The position numbers and the translations under genes were made by a program. Of a stretch of 30,740 bases of DNA, positions 9,223 through 19,110 are shown piece after piece. Origin of the DNA: Bremia lactucae (taxonomy: Eukaryota > Oomycota > Peronosporomycetes > Peronosporales > Peronosporaceae); contig NC_090612.1 of NCBI RefSeq assembly GCF_004359215.1, positions 7,189,732 through 7,220,471 of the forward strand, given 5' to 3'. Each line of letters begins with the position of its first letter. Positions within the stretch are counted from its first letter, which is position 1. The notes beneath the pieces were generated by a model. That model had not been told where the DNA came from, did no database searches, and worked only from the letters and a program-made list of their open reading frames with translations.

Positions 9223-10583
9223 TTGCGTTTACGCATCATGTACGAGTGCCACGATGCATCAATAAATGGTCATCGTGAACGTGAGAAGACCTATCTCACG
9301 ATAAGTTGCAACTTCTATTGGCCACGCGAAGCCCAGTGCTTCACCCCGTGCTCTGTTACAACCTCTGCCTGTTCCGGCAGAGTGTTGGCAGTCTGTGGAC
9401 TTCGTCTTCGGATTTCCCGAAGACAAACGTAATAATAAAGGTATTCTTGTTTTTGTTGATCGTTTCAGCAAAATGGTACATCTTGCTGCAGTACCAGAGT
9501 CGATCACAGCCAAAGGCTGTGCTCGTGTCTTTGTTGACACGATATTTCGACTCCATGGGTTACCCGCGAACTGGTCTCAGATCTAGACCCTAGATTCACG
9601 GCGGAATTTTGGCAAACTGTGTTTAAATCACTTGGAACACCGTTGAAATTGTCAATTTCTGATCATCTCGAAACAGATGGTTAGACGGAGCGGGCAAACC
9701 GCTCGAAGAGATACTTCGTGGATACGTCCACTCGTTTAAGAGTTGGAGCGAGTTCTTGCCGATAGTAGAATTTGCCATCAACGATTCAGTGCATGATTCT
9801 ACAAATGGCTTACGCCACCCACATGTACCTATTTTGTTTGAGAGTAACTCTTTATCAATGGGGGGGAGGGACTCGCTCGAGCAAAGAACCTTCTAGCTCT
9901 TGCTCATCAAGCATTAGCGCTATGGTCAAAACGAAGGTTACCAATGTTGATTTAAATAACATTGAAGTGGACAAACTCAGTAATAACAATAATACTATCA
10001 CTGACTTTGAAACCGATGCTGACAGACTCAACATCACAAACAACATTATTAATGAGAACGATAATATTTCTCAATAATGGAGAGATTGGTATCTCCCCTA
10101 TGCGAGCAGGTCGCGCTGAAAACAAAAATAAAACCGAGTCAGCAGGTGATTTCCTGTTGGCTAGAAAAGCAGTGGTCCGTTTTGTACAGGATTCCATTGC
10201 TGATGCGGTAGAACGATAGAAATGGAACTCTTACAGAAATGGAAGAGCAAACAAAGTTTCATTTAATGTTAATGACCTAGTGGTACTGTCTACTGTAAAC
10301 CTACCAAAACATGTAGTGACGAATGTCGGCGGTAATAGATTACTGCCCAGGTATATCGGCCAGTTTCGTGTACTACATCGCTAAGGCAATCAATGCGTAT
10401 TCGATCGATCTGCCTTGAAGTATCCTACGTCTTATGTTGGGCGTCCCCGCCCATACCATCAGTACGAAGCTTCTTCCGATTCCGGATTACGCCGGAACGG
10501 TCAAGGGCATCCGCCAAAGCCTGATGGTTCCAAGCCAACGACTTTTTGTCTCGAAACAAAGTCGAATTCTTTGAACGAGACCG
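9223..10583 (+). pseudogene. GypB integrase
   Basis: The zinc domain is partial: RIMYECHDASINGHRERE at 9223, but the CxxC pair is deleted. The core follows in shifted frames: VDFVFGFPEDKRNNKGILVFVDRFSKMVHLA (first Asp), SDLDPRFTAEFWQ (second Asp), a TGA/TAG-broken TDG-TERAN block near 9680, and EFAINDSVHDST with the Glu near 9770. A long variable segment rich in Asn/Asp follows (to 10077). The C-terminal SH3-like domain reads NDLVVLSTVNLPKHV, NRLLPRYIGQFRVL and YPTSYVGRPRPY (10200-10460). Homology ends at 10583. Confidence 0.75.
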
Positions 10584-11358
10584 TTTCAGACGACCCACGT
10601 AAAATACGGGGTGCGTCTTCATATGCGGGGGGAAGGGTGAGCCAATAATTTAGGTCTCCAACCTCTTCTACCACCGTTAAGGGCCCAATGAAACGCGGCA
10701 ACAACTTTGTAGTACCTCCAGGAAGTACAGAAATTGCATTCTTTGGTAGGGTAGCAGTACTTAATAGTACTTTTTCACCCACTTTAAAGCATTCATTATT
10801 TTCGAGACCATTTCGGTCCGCATATTCTTTTTGCTTATCCTGTGCGCTTGTCATTGCGTCACGGACTTTACGTGTGATGGCCAATCGCTCATCTACAAAG
10901 TGTTGAGCTTCGGCCACGCTTTTAGCATCAAACTCACCTATGATAGCGCCGAGAGTTCGGTCATAAGGCGTAGTTTTATTGACTACTGCTAGATTGGCAA
11001 AGTGACTAGGGCAAGTTTCTGTCTTTGAGATGATACCCTCGCGGGTCATCGTCATATTGACGAAACTATGTCCCTCTTTCGCACCGAGCATAGTGAGGGG
11101 CCCTCCCCCACTAAGACTCGGGCTGCGCACAAACGAGACTGGCGTCCGAGGATGGCGCAGTCCGTTAATATAAAACGGTGTCTCACCCGTACTGGCGTGG
11201 ACACTGTTATTTATAGCGAACTCCACAAAGGGCAATTGCTTGCTCCACTCTTTGGGAGTTGCTATAGTGCGTAAGACATCCGCCACGACCCGATTGGCAC
11301 GTTCTGTTTGGCCATCGGTCTGGGGATGATCTGCGGTCGACATGTGGAGCTTGCTACC
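10584..11358 (-). pseudogene. GypA integrase C-terminal half, copy 1
   Basis: On the minus strand from 11358: [22 protein letters not shown], the Glu block QLPFVEFAINNSVHAST, GPLTMLGAKEGHSF, NKTTPYDRTLGAIIGEFD, DERLAITRKVRDAM, GEKVLLSTATLPKNA and PRFIGPLTVVEEVG. The last codons are YMKTHPVFYVGRLK in a shifted frame. The frame is open except for a shift near 10625. The upstream end lies in an N gap and the downstream end abuts GypB at 10583. Against the copy at 25114-26268 it differs by scattered substitutions. Confidence 0.85.
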
Positions 11359-11914
11359 NNNNNNNNNNNNNNNNNNNNNNNNNNNNNNNNNNNNNNNNNN
11401 NNNNNNNNNNNNNNNNNNNNNNNNNNNNNNNNNNNNNNNNNNNNNNNNNNNNNNNNNNNNNNNNNNNNNNNNNNNNNNNNNNNNNNNNNNNNNNNNNNNN
11501 NNNNNNNNNNNNNNNNNNNNNNNNNNNNNNNNNNNNNNNNNNNNNNNNNNNNNNNNNNNNNNNNNNNNNNNNNNNNNNNNNNNNNNNNNNNNNNNNNNNN
11601 NNNNNNNNNNNNNNNNNNNNNNNNNNNNNNNNNNNNNNNNNNNNNNNNNNNNNNNNNNNNNNNNNNNNNNNNNNNNNNNNNNNNNNNNNNNNNNNNNNNN
11701 NNNNNNNNNNNNNNNNNNNNNNNNNNNNNNNNNNNNNNNNNNNNNNNNNNNNNNNNNNNNNNNNNNNNNNNNNNNNNNNNNNNNNNNNNNNNNNNNNNNN
11801 NNNNNNNNNNNNNNNNNNNNNNNNNNNNNNNNNNNNNNNNNNNNNNNNNNNNNNNNNNNNNNNNNNNNNNNNNNNNNNNNNNNNNNNNNNNNNNNNNNNN
11901 NNNNNNNNNNNNNN
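11359..11914. other. Assembly gap, 556 N
   Basis: No sequence. Both flanks are minus-strand GypA integrase: the left flank stops in the core, and the right flank begins in the C-terminal domain of a second copy. The apparent tandem duplication therefore depends on the gap join. Confidence 0.95.
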
Positions 11915-13011
11915 TTTTTGCGACCATTTCGGTCCGCATATTCTTTTTGCTTGTCCTGTGCGCTTGCCATTGCGTCACGGACTTTACGTGTGATGGCTAA
12001 TCGCTCATCCACAAAGCGTTGAGCCTCGCTCACGCTTTTAGCATCAAACTCGCCTATGATACCGCCAAGAGGTCGGTCATAAGGCGTAGTTTTATTGACC
12101 ACTGCTAAACTGGCAGGGTCACTAGGGCAAGTTTCTGTCTTTGAGATGATACCCTCATGGGTCATCGTCATATCGACGAAACTATGTCCCTCTTTCGCAC
12201 CGAGCATAGTGAGGGGCCCTCCCCCACTAAGACTCGGGCTGCGCACAAACGAGACTGGCGTCCGAGGATGGCGCAGTCCGTTAATATAAAACGGTGTCTC
12301 ACCCGTACTGGCGTGGACACTGTTATTTATAGCGAACTCCACAAAGGGCAATTGCTTGCTCTAATCTTTGGGAGTTGCTATAGTGCGCAAGACATCCGCC
12401 ACGACCTGATTGGCACGTTCTGTTTGGCCATCGGTCTGGGGATGATCTGCGACCGACATGTGAAGCTTGCTACCTAGCAGCTCGAACACATGCCGCCAAA
12501 ATTCAGACGTAAAACGTGGATCCCGGTCCGATAGTTATGGACTCGGGTATCCCGTGTAGTCGGTAAACATGATCCAGGAACAAGAGAGCTGCCTCCTTGC
12601 CTGTGATCGATGTCTTACATGGTGCTAAATGAACCATCTAGTTCAGTCTGTCTACAAGGACGACAAGCCCCGTCCGATTCTTATGATTGGGCGGCATGCC
12701 AAACATGAAGTCCAGACTTAGTGACTTCCAACAGTTAATTGGAATCGGAAGCGGTTCCAGTGGCGCACTGTTGGACGGTGCAGGCTTAATGCGCTGACAC
12801 TGTTCGCAAGAGCAAAATAGTTGGCCACCCATCTATATAGGTGTGGCCACTAAAATTCCTCTGACACTCGTAAGAATGTCTTTTTACGGCCCAGATGCCC
12901 ACTAGGTGGCGCATCATCGAGCTCGTGAAGGATCATCAGCTTGAGATCTGTGCCATGACGCGCATAGATTCTCAAGGGATCATAAGGTGACAGCTGATGC
13001 CATGTTGTAAA
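11915..13011 (-). pseudogene. GypA integrase, copy 2
   Basis: Minus strand from 13011: WHQLSPYDPLRIYARHGTDLK, HELDDAPPSGHLGRKKTF (His pair), a stop (EEF*WPHLY), CEQCQRIKPAPSNSAP and LDFMFGMPPNHKNRTGLVVLVDRLN (first Asp; 12832-12638). It continues with HLAPCKTSI, a frameshift near 12535 at the second Asp, then an open frame through [14 protein letters not shown] and PFVEFAINNSVHAST to YADRNGRK at the gap. Relative to the other copies it has its own stops, so it is an independent degenerate copy. At 13011 it is cut by a composite insertion and resumes at 14243. Confidence 0.8.
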
Positions 13012-13385
13012 GATTATTTGGGGTCTATATGTAACGGGGGGGGGGTTGTCGTTGGTAACGTTAGTTTTGTGTGGTACAACTAGGGATAATGCCTCTCACT
13101 ATGATTATCGGTATTACCTTATCAATTTATGGGCCTGACACGAGTCAGCCACCACATGAGATCTTCTGTGGTAGTGCTAATTTAGATCAGAAGAGTCTAG
13201 TTTAGGCATACTAAAGAAGGTATTTTTATATTAAAATTAAGGGAGTTTAGTTAATCCTTGAGCTCAATTGTCGTAAGCGTTATAGAATAATTATGCAGCG
13301 TTTATAAAATTGCAGAAACGTTTAATTAAGCCTCATGAGCGAAGCCACTCGATCCTTATGATACCTGATGCAATTTTGTTTGTAA

Positions 13386-13459
13386 CGAGGCACCTTTTGC
13401 CAGGACTGATAACAGTACAAGCCAACTTACACTGATAACAGTGGAGGTTAGGTGCCTCG
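13386..13459. repeat. 74-bp repeat with 10-bp inverted ends, copy 1
   Basis: It begins CGAGGCACCT and ends AGGTGCCTCG, perfect 10-bp inverted ends. A diverged direct copy lies at 13650-13721. The interior shares CTGATAACAGTACAA and CTTACACT with that copy. It may be a miniature inverted-repeat element or part of a transposon terminus. Confidence 0.5.
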
Positions 13460-13628
13460 ATTAGTTCACACTTCTGACACTTTTTTTATTGGACCTCCTT
13501 TTTTGTTTCCAACTGTCCGAGTTCTGTGAACCTTCACTGCAAATTCATTTCCAATGCAAAATTTTTATTGCTTCCGTCGCTTCATCGAGTGTGCGATAAC
13601 GTGCATCTGGTGGTATATGAATACTCAT
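13450..13628 (-). pseudogene. Possible MULE transposase N-terminal (FAR1-like) fragment
   Basis: From an ATG at 13628 the minus strand reads MSIHIPPDARYRTLDEATEAI, then after a +1 shift near 13545 NEFAVKVHRTRTVGNKKGG and PIKKVSEV. The pattern of a helix with DEA, then FAV, basic RTRT and KKGG, resembles the FAR1-type DNA-binding start of Mutator-like transposases. The Cys/His residues expected next are missing because the sequence ends. The match is by memory and the fragment is short, so the assignment is weak. Confidence 0.3.
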
Positions 13629-13649
13629 ATCCTGTTATGGTAGGTGTAC

Positions 13650-13721
13650 CGGGGCACCTTCACTAGTACTGATCAGTACAAATTGACCTTACACTAACTA
13701 CAGTGTAGGTTAGTTGCCTCG
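13650..13721. repeat. 72-bp repeat, copy 2 of the 13386 repeat
   Basis: It starts CGGGGCACCT and ends AGTTGCCTCG, so the inverted ends are imperfect. By eye about three quarters of bases match copy 1, in the same orientation. The FAR1-like fragment lies between the two copies. Confidence 0.45.
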
Positions 13722-13821
13722 AAACTTCACTTACACAAGGGTACAGATGAAGGTTTCTAAGTAGCTAAGGGGCTTCAGCTACCAAGGTAATTCAAAGTTT
13801 TAGAATTCGGGATAGTACAAC

Positions 13822-14163
13822 TGTATTACTATATTAGTTTCCTACGTAACGATCTTCAATCTATTACAATACTTATTATATTAATATCTAACTAAGTATG
13901 GCGCCTCGATGCGCACCGCACAATCGTGTCTCGAAATGATTGGCGGGGTTAATTTAGACTTACATCAACCAACCAATAGAGCTAGGGTCTTATTGCATCT
14001 ATAATACCAAATTTGGTATTATTGGAACTATTTAAGTCAAAATTAGAAGAGACAATAATTTTGAACCTCTTTGTTTATTTCCTCTTATAGGAAATAATTT
14101 TTGTTATTCCTCTTATAGAAAACAATACTTATGTAACGGGACACTCCGGGACACCCCGTTTCA
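13822..14163 (-). repeat. GypB-type LTR, minus strand (342 bp), with polypurine tract
   Basis: On the minus strand it starts TGAAACGGGGTGTCC at 14163 and ends TACA at 13822. Its body matches 5453-5780, including the CCTATAAGAGGAA motifs, the AT palindrome and ATTGTGCGGTGCGCA. TTAAGGGGGACGGTGA (14164-14179, minus strand) immediately precedes it, so it is a 3' LTR. Only about 60 bp of internal sequence remain upstream. It shows several differences from the 5453 LTR and is not its partner by any visible evidence. Confidence 0.7.
14001..14022. other. 22-bp perfect palindrome in GypB LTR
   Basis: ATAATACCAAA followed by its exact reverse complement. It is equivalent to the 24-bp palindrome at 5580-5603; the two differ by matched changes in both halves. 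Confidence 0.6.
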
Positions 14164-14242
14164 TCACCGTCCCCCTTAACCAAAGTCACTATAGTGACTG
14201 ATGTAGGGTGACAGGAAATATTGTTATGTCCTTCCCAACAGA

Positions 14243-15465
14243 CAATCGCTGTAGCTAAAGCGATTTAGCTTAGCTTTCAGGTGCGACGGAAGGTAAACCT
14301 TTCGTCCACCGAAGTGATCCAACAGCAGGCGACAATGGTCGTCCTGACTGTAGCTCCCTTTTATTTCAGAGGCCAATGAGCTCGTCACGTGGTATGCCTT
14401 CATGGCTGCCAACGTCGACGGCTGAAATTGTGCTTTCGCACTAGACACACTTTCCTGGTGTCTAACCTCGAAGTCTGGTCTGCGCGATAAAGCGTCAGCC
14501 AAGACATTCGACTTACCCGGCTTATATTCAACTTTGAAATTAAATTCAGAGAAGAATGTGAGCCATCTTGCCATTCTAGGCGAGAGGTGCGGTGAGTTTA
14601 TTGCGGTCCGCAGTGATGCGTGATCCGTATAAACCACAAATGGTTCGGTGCCCAATAGGTGCACACGAAACTTGACAAGAGCATACTTTATTGAAAGTAG
14701 CTCTTTGTCATGCACAGGGTAATTCAGTTCCGCGGCTTTTAATAGCCGGGACTGATAAGAGATGACGCGGTCAACGCCGTCGTCATCCTTCTGCATGAGC
14801 GCGCTGCCGATTGCAAAATTACTTGCATCGCAGACGACGCTAAAGGGCTTATCCGCGTCTGGCAATGCCAAGACCGGTGCCTCTACAAGAGATTGCTTCA
14901 CTGATGTGAACGCATCTTCTTGTTCTTTTAACCAAACCCATTCTGTGTCCTTTTTAAGGAGATCAGATAATGGTTTAGTTTGCTCCGCATAATTCTTGCT
15001 ATACTTATGCAAGTAATTAGCGAGCCCTAGGAATTGGCGCAAATCCTTCACATGCCGTGGGATTGGCCATTCCTTTACTGATTTTACCTTGTCTGGGTCT
15101 GCTCGTACACCATGTGTACCAACGATGCAGCCCAGTACAGGTATCTCAGGGACCCCTATGACGCACTTTTGCAAGTTGACGTACAATTGGGCGTCCTTTA
15201 AAGTCTGCAACACAGCGTCTAAATGACGCTTGTGCGACTCTATTGCGCTCAGCCCGTCCTCGGCCCTACTATGCACGAATACATCGTCAAAGTAATGAGG
15301 CGCGTAGGCACGGTGCTGACGCATCACGTGAGCCACCACTCGGTTGAATGTCGCTGGTGCGTTTTTCAAACCTTGGGGCATCACAAGCCACTCCCAAAGC
15401 ATACCGCTTGGGGTGCTTACTGCCGTTTTGGCTACATCGGACTCTCTCATGAGTACCTGATAGTA
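14243..15465 (-). pseudogene. GypA RT (C-terminal) and RNase H, copy 1
   Basis: Minus-strand open frame from 15465 to about 14243. RT: YYQVLMRESDVAKTAVSTP, LVMPQGLKNAPATFNRV and the catalytic YFDDVFVHSR, then CVIGVPEIPVLGCIVGTHG and LRQFLGLANYLHKY. RNase H: VVCDASNFAIGSALMQ (Asp), NYPVHDKELLSIKYAL (Glu), FVVYTDHASLRTAI (Asp), LSPRMARWLTFFSEF and KSNVLADALSRRPDF. The chain has no internal stop over about 400 codons, making it the best preserved pol piece here. It is cut upstream by a single N at 15466 and downstream by the composite insertion. RT motif A lies beyond the N. Confidence 0.9.
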
Positions 15466-15466
15466 N
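15466..15466. other. Single N joining two pol copies
   Basis: On the minus strand, integrase-linker sequence (VPHDTDLK) leads into RT sequence (YYQVLMRES) across this base. That order is impossible in a normal element, so this is a contig join or a rearrangement end. Confidence 0.9.
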
Positions 15467-16590
15467 CTTGAGATCTGTGTCATGAGGCACATAGATTCTC
15501 AAGGGATCACAAGGTGACAGCTGATGCCATAACAGGCCATCGCTGTAGCTAAAGCGATTGAGCTTAGCTTTCAGGTGCGACGGAAGGGAAACCTTTCGTC
15601 CACCGAAGTGATCCAACAGCAGGCGACAGTGGTCGTCCTGACTGTAGCTCTCTTTTATCTCAGAGGCCAATGAGCTCGTCACGTGGTATGCCTTCATGGC
15701 TGCCAACGTCGACGGCTGAAATTGTGCTTTCGCACTAGACACACTTTCCTGGTGTCTAACCTCGAAGTCTGGTCTGCGCGATAAAGCGTCAGCCAAGACA
15801 TTCGACTTACCCGGCTTATATTCAACTTTGAAATTAAATTCAGAGAAGAATGTGAGCCATCTTGCCATTCTAGGCGAGAGGTGCGGTGAGTTTATTGCGG
15901 TCCGCAGTGATGCGTGATCCGTATAAACCACAAATGGTTCGGTGCCCAATAGGTGCACACGAAACTTGACAAGAGCATACTTTATTGAAAGTAGCTCTTT
16001 GTCATGCACAGGGTAATTCAGTTCCGCGGCTTTTAATAGCCGGGACTGATAAGAGATGACACGGTCAACGCCGTCGTCATCCTTCTGCATGAGCGCGCTG
16101 CCAATTGCAAAATTACTTGCATCGCAGACGACGCTAAAGGGCTTATCCGCGTCTGGCAATGCCAAGACCGGTGCCTCCACAAGAGACTGCTTCACTGATT
16201 TGATCGCATCCTTTTGTTCTTTTGACCAAACCCATTCTGTGTCATTTTTAAGGAGATCAGATAATGGTTTAGTTTGCTCAGTATAATTCTTGCTATACTT
16301 ATGCAAGTAATAGCGAGCCCTAGGAATTGGCGCAAATCCTTCACATGCCGTCGGATTGGTCATTCCTTTACTGATTTTACCTTGTCTGGGTCTGCTCGTG
16401 CACCATGTGTACCTACGATGCAACCCAGCACAGGTATCTCAGGGACCCCTATGACGCATTTTTGCAAGTTGACGTACAATTGGGTGTCCTTCAAAGTCTG
16501 CAACACAGCGTCTAAATGACGCTTGTGCGACTCTATTGCGCTCAGCCCGTCCTCAGCCCTACTATGCACGAATACATCGTCAAAGTCATC
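15467..16590 (-). pseudogene. GypA RT end, RNase H and start of integrase linker, copy 2
   Basis: Minus strand from 16590: FDDVFVHSRAEDGLS, CVIGVPEIPVLGCIVGTHG (to 16360), two small indels near 16350 and 16306 that break WPIPRHVKDLRQF, then an open frame YLHKYSKNYTEQTKPLSDLL through RNase H (VVCDASNFAIGSALMQ, HDKELLSI, YTDHASLRTAI). It ends FSYSDGLLWHQLSPCDPLRIYV. It is almost identical to 14243-15465 over the shared part. It shows the uninterrupted GLLWHQLSP that the first copy lost to insertion. At 16590 it joins repeat X. Confidence 0.85.
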
Positions 16591-17775
16591 AACGAGATCC
16601 GACGTCAGTCGTGAGACTTGACCCTCGAGATCCGCAATACGTAGTTCAGCAGCGCTTGTGACTGAACGGACGAAGGAAAGGCAGCCGCGATTAGTTGGGC
16701 GAGATCGCCACTCCTATCGGGCGCCGCCTGCACTAATGGATGCGGGTGGGAATCAACGCTTCCTTGTTGGAAGGTTGCTTGCCCACCGCTCCGTGAGGCA
16801 AGGGTATTAGATCCTCGTCCACTGGCAAGTTTATTCGAAGCGTTTTGACTCTTGAGAACCGATCGATACACTACGGATTGATGTGCCCGGCTTGGTGGCT
16901 GCCTATGGAAAGGAGCACCAGCTGAGGCCTCTTCGCTAGTCTCAAATGGACTAGCAGATGCAGAGTTGTGAAAAGTTGTATATGACTACTCTTACCTTAA
17001 CATTTTCATAATGAAGCGGCTCAAAAAGCATACTTCTCAAACGTTCGTCATTGATATCTAGCCATCGCTCGGAATCTTTCCACGTCTTGGAGCTCCAGAG
17101 ATTTCATTTTTTGAAAAAAATAATGTAATAAATAGGGGGTACAGTACCACCCATGATTTCTTACACATGCAAGCGGGCGAAATTAATTCGTTGCGACCGC
17201 TGTTTCATCGCATCGGAATTCGGATGAATGCGGCGCAACAATTCCGCCTCGTATTGGTCGGGCGTTTCATTTTAAAGCAACGCAACACGACCGGGATCGG
17301 GAAAACACGCCCAAGCGAATTTCCCTGAGCCCTCCAAGAATTAAAGACGTCATAATAATTATGTGCGTCTACAAGAGCGCGCTCTAGGAGCGACGCTCTT
17401 GGCCCGTTTAGACGAGGCCATTTAGATGGAGGGGCATCAGTGATATGCCACCCGTCACATAGCCACGTTAAAAACGACTGGGCTCGTGACACCGACTAAG
17501 CACATTAATATGTCGTCGCCGGAGCTTTAGGCTCAGAATCCTCTATGTCAGAGCCATTATGGATAATGGTCTGAGAATATGGCGTTGTGGTTATACCCAA
17601 AGAAGAAGTGGCTGCGCCTTTATGGGCAGCGCTCTCATTAATCGTCGCTGCGCCATCCAGCGCAGACGACGAGACAGCATTCGTAAATGTTGCTGTCTCC
17701 ATGTTGTGAGCCATGAGAGAAGTTTGGATGGGCAATATTGCGCCATCATCCTTCCTCATGACTCGTTTACCTCAC
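16591..17775 (-). pseudogene. Repeat X, copy 2, with 164-bp extra segment
   Basis: Open pieces at 17759-17505, 17492-17205 and 16871-16605 match copy 1 in order. Here the middle is clearer: KWPRLNGPRASLLERALVDAHNYYDVFNSWRAQG, then in the next frame NETPDQYEAELLRRIHP and DAMKQRSQRINFARLHV. The distal end adds a short heptad-like helix (ELRIADLEGQVSRLTSDL) absent from copy 1. A segment at about 16971-17134 has no counterpart in copy 1, where about 10 bases stand instead. Function unknown. Here X follows GypA integrase in the same direction, whereas in GypA-1 it is antisense to the element. Confidence 0.5.
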
Positions 17776-17817
17776 CCGGCGACGCTCGACTTACAGTCGG
17801 CGTCACCATCGGTCTCC

Positions 17818-18492
17818 TTAGACGGATGGGTATGTGACCTCATTTGGGTCTACATACTCTTTCAGACGACCCACGTAAAATACGGGGTGCGTCTTCATAT
17901 ACGAAGGAAGGGTGAGCCAATAATTTAGGTATCCAACCTCTACTTCCGTAAAGGGCCCAATGAAATGCGGCAACAACGTCGTAGTACCACTAGGTAGTAC
18001 AGATATAGCATTCTTAGGTAGCCCACTCTGAGGCCTTACCGCGTAGATGCGACATGGCGTACAACACCACCCGGCTGTCGTCCTCGATGAGCCGCATTGC
18101 TCCACGGCTAAAAGCCAGTGGATAATCGTGTGCGCTGCAGTTCCATCGAACTTGGGCTGGTCCATCCGAATGGGCCTCGGCTGATGCGGCCGGAAAGAGA
18201 GCATCTCAACAGTCCTGTTGAGAGCCTCGCTCCGAGCCTGCTCATGCCTCAGCTCATCCTGAGTCTGAGTGACGGACTCCGCCGCAGCATGGCTCTGTGC
18301 CTCGGACGCGGCCCTCCGCTGTCCGAGCACAAATGCCTCAAACTGCTCCAACTGAGCAACATGTTGCTCAGGAGGACTACCCAGGAGCCTGGCCAGGGCT
18401 TGTTCACCAAGTCCCTGCGCCATTAGCCCTGCCACCTCCCGATGATGTTCGGAGAGGTGGGGAAAATGAGCCCAATCAATGTTGAGGCTCAT
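17818..18492 (-). pseudogene. GypA gag joined to integrase C-terminus (internal deletion)
   Basis: From ATG 18492 the frame reads MSLNIDWAHFPHLSEHHREV, a Gln/Ala-rich coiled-coil-like region (DELRHEQARSEALNRTVEML), then the Gag core start (PKFDGTAAHTIIHWLLAVEQCG). A 10-base deletion shifts the frame. At about 18020 gag is joined directly to integrase C-terminal sequence (LPKNAISVLP, HFIGPFTEVEVGYLNYWLTLP, YMKTHPVFYVGRLKEYV). The join restores the integrase frame, so one ORF runs through. Most of Gag and all of protease, RT and RNase H are missing. It could only be a non-autonomous derivative. Confidence 0.8.
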
Positions 18493-18528
18493 CCTCACGT
18501 ACACACGCAGAGATGCGGGTCGTGGGAA

Positions 18529-18548
18529 GGATTTCAAGTGCTACCAAG
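18529..18548 (-). promoter_or_regulatory. GypA primer-binding site
   Basis: Minus strand: CT, then TGGTAGCACTTGAAATCC, directly after the LTR end. It is identical to the site at 2222-2241. Confidence 0.6.
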
Positions 18549-19101
18549 TGTAGGCGGGCACGTCGTAATGCGGCCACGCTCTACTTAGCACACACCCTAG
18601 CACAGCGAGGAAGCGGTTTGCACCTGCTTCTCTTGCGTGCAGTGAGGTAGTTGTGGTGGGCGCGCAAGCGACCTCACCCAACACACTAAGAACTCTGGTG
18701 AAGTGACGTCACGGGAGCGGTAATCCGTCTCCTCGTGCGCACTTACCAAGTAGGTAGTAAATTTCAGACTGATTTATATTTAATAGAATTAAATACAAAT
18801 ACCTATTTTTACCAATTAAAATGATATCTCTATAGATATCATTTAATATGTATTGCGAGCGTATCTTTATAGATACCTCGCGTAACTGATGACGCTAGCC
18901 GTCATCATGGATGACGCTGGGCGTCATCCCTCCTAATGTGAATGCACCCATGTGCATCACATCCACAAGGGTTGGTCACAAATGTGCACCACACCCGAGT
19001 GTTGGGTCTAATTACTATTATTTAGTAATTGACCATCCCCTTAAGTACCAAATGTACTTAATGGGGACTGTGTAACATTAGGGCAACTCTAGCCCGTTAC
19101 A
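18549..19101 (-). repeat. GypA 5' LTR, minus strand (553 bp)
   Basis: It is complete, with TGTAACGGGC at 19101 and TACA at 18549. By eye it matches 27237-27788 except for one A in a short A run (553 versus 552 bp), and matches the partial LTR 19211-19654 with similar minor differences. Such similarity means recent copies, or one locus assembled more than once. An AT palindrome (GATATC...GATATC) lies in the AT-rich part. Confidence 0.9.
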
Positions 19102-19110
19102 ATTACTATA

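Larger units (their letters stand above)
5453..10583 (+). mobile_element. GypB-1: decayed gypsy element, 3' end lost
   Basis: Order: 5' LTR, gag, protease/linker, RT, RT-RNase H junction with deletion, integrase with C-terminal SH3-like domain. The protein order gag-PR-RT-RH-IN defines Ty3/Gypsy. All modules carry stops or frameshifts. RNase H is almost wholly deleted near 9000. At 10583 the sequence switches without a spacer to minus-strand GypA integrase, so the 3' LTR is missing. A minus-strand LTR of the same family with a polypurine tract lies at 13822-14179 but belongs to another insertion. Confidence 0.8.
13012..14242. mobile_element. Composite 1.23-kb insertion splitting GypA pol
   Basis: GypA pol reads KLNRFSYSD near 14243 and WHQLSP near 13011; in intact copies these are adjacent (SYSDGLLWHQLSP). 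The material between is therefore an insertion. On the minus strand its ends read TGTTGGGAAGG...TTTACAACA, a TG...CA pattern, but I see no clear target duplication. Inside are a GypB LTR with polypurine tract (13822-14179), a possible DNA-transposon fragment (13450-13628), two related short repeats (13386-13459, 13650-13721), and 13030-13378. The last starts TGTAACGGGG followed by a G run; I recognise nothing else in it. Confidence 0.6.

Noticed and set aside
10501..12351. 616-codon minus-strand frame crossing the 556-N gap
   Set aside because: More than 180 codons are N. It is two separate integrase copies that happen to be in frame across the gap.
13012..14242. Copia-type LTR because of TGTTG...CAACA ends
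   Set aside because: No copia coding sequence, no target duplication, and the inside is clearly a patchwork with a gypsy LTR.
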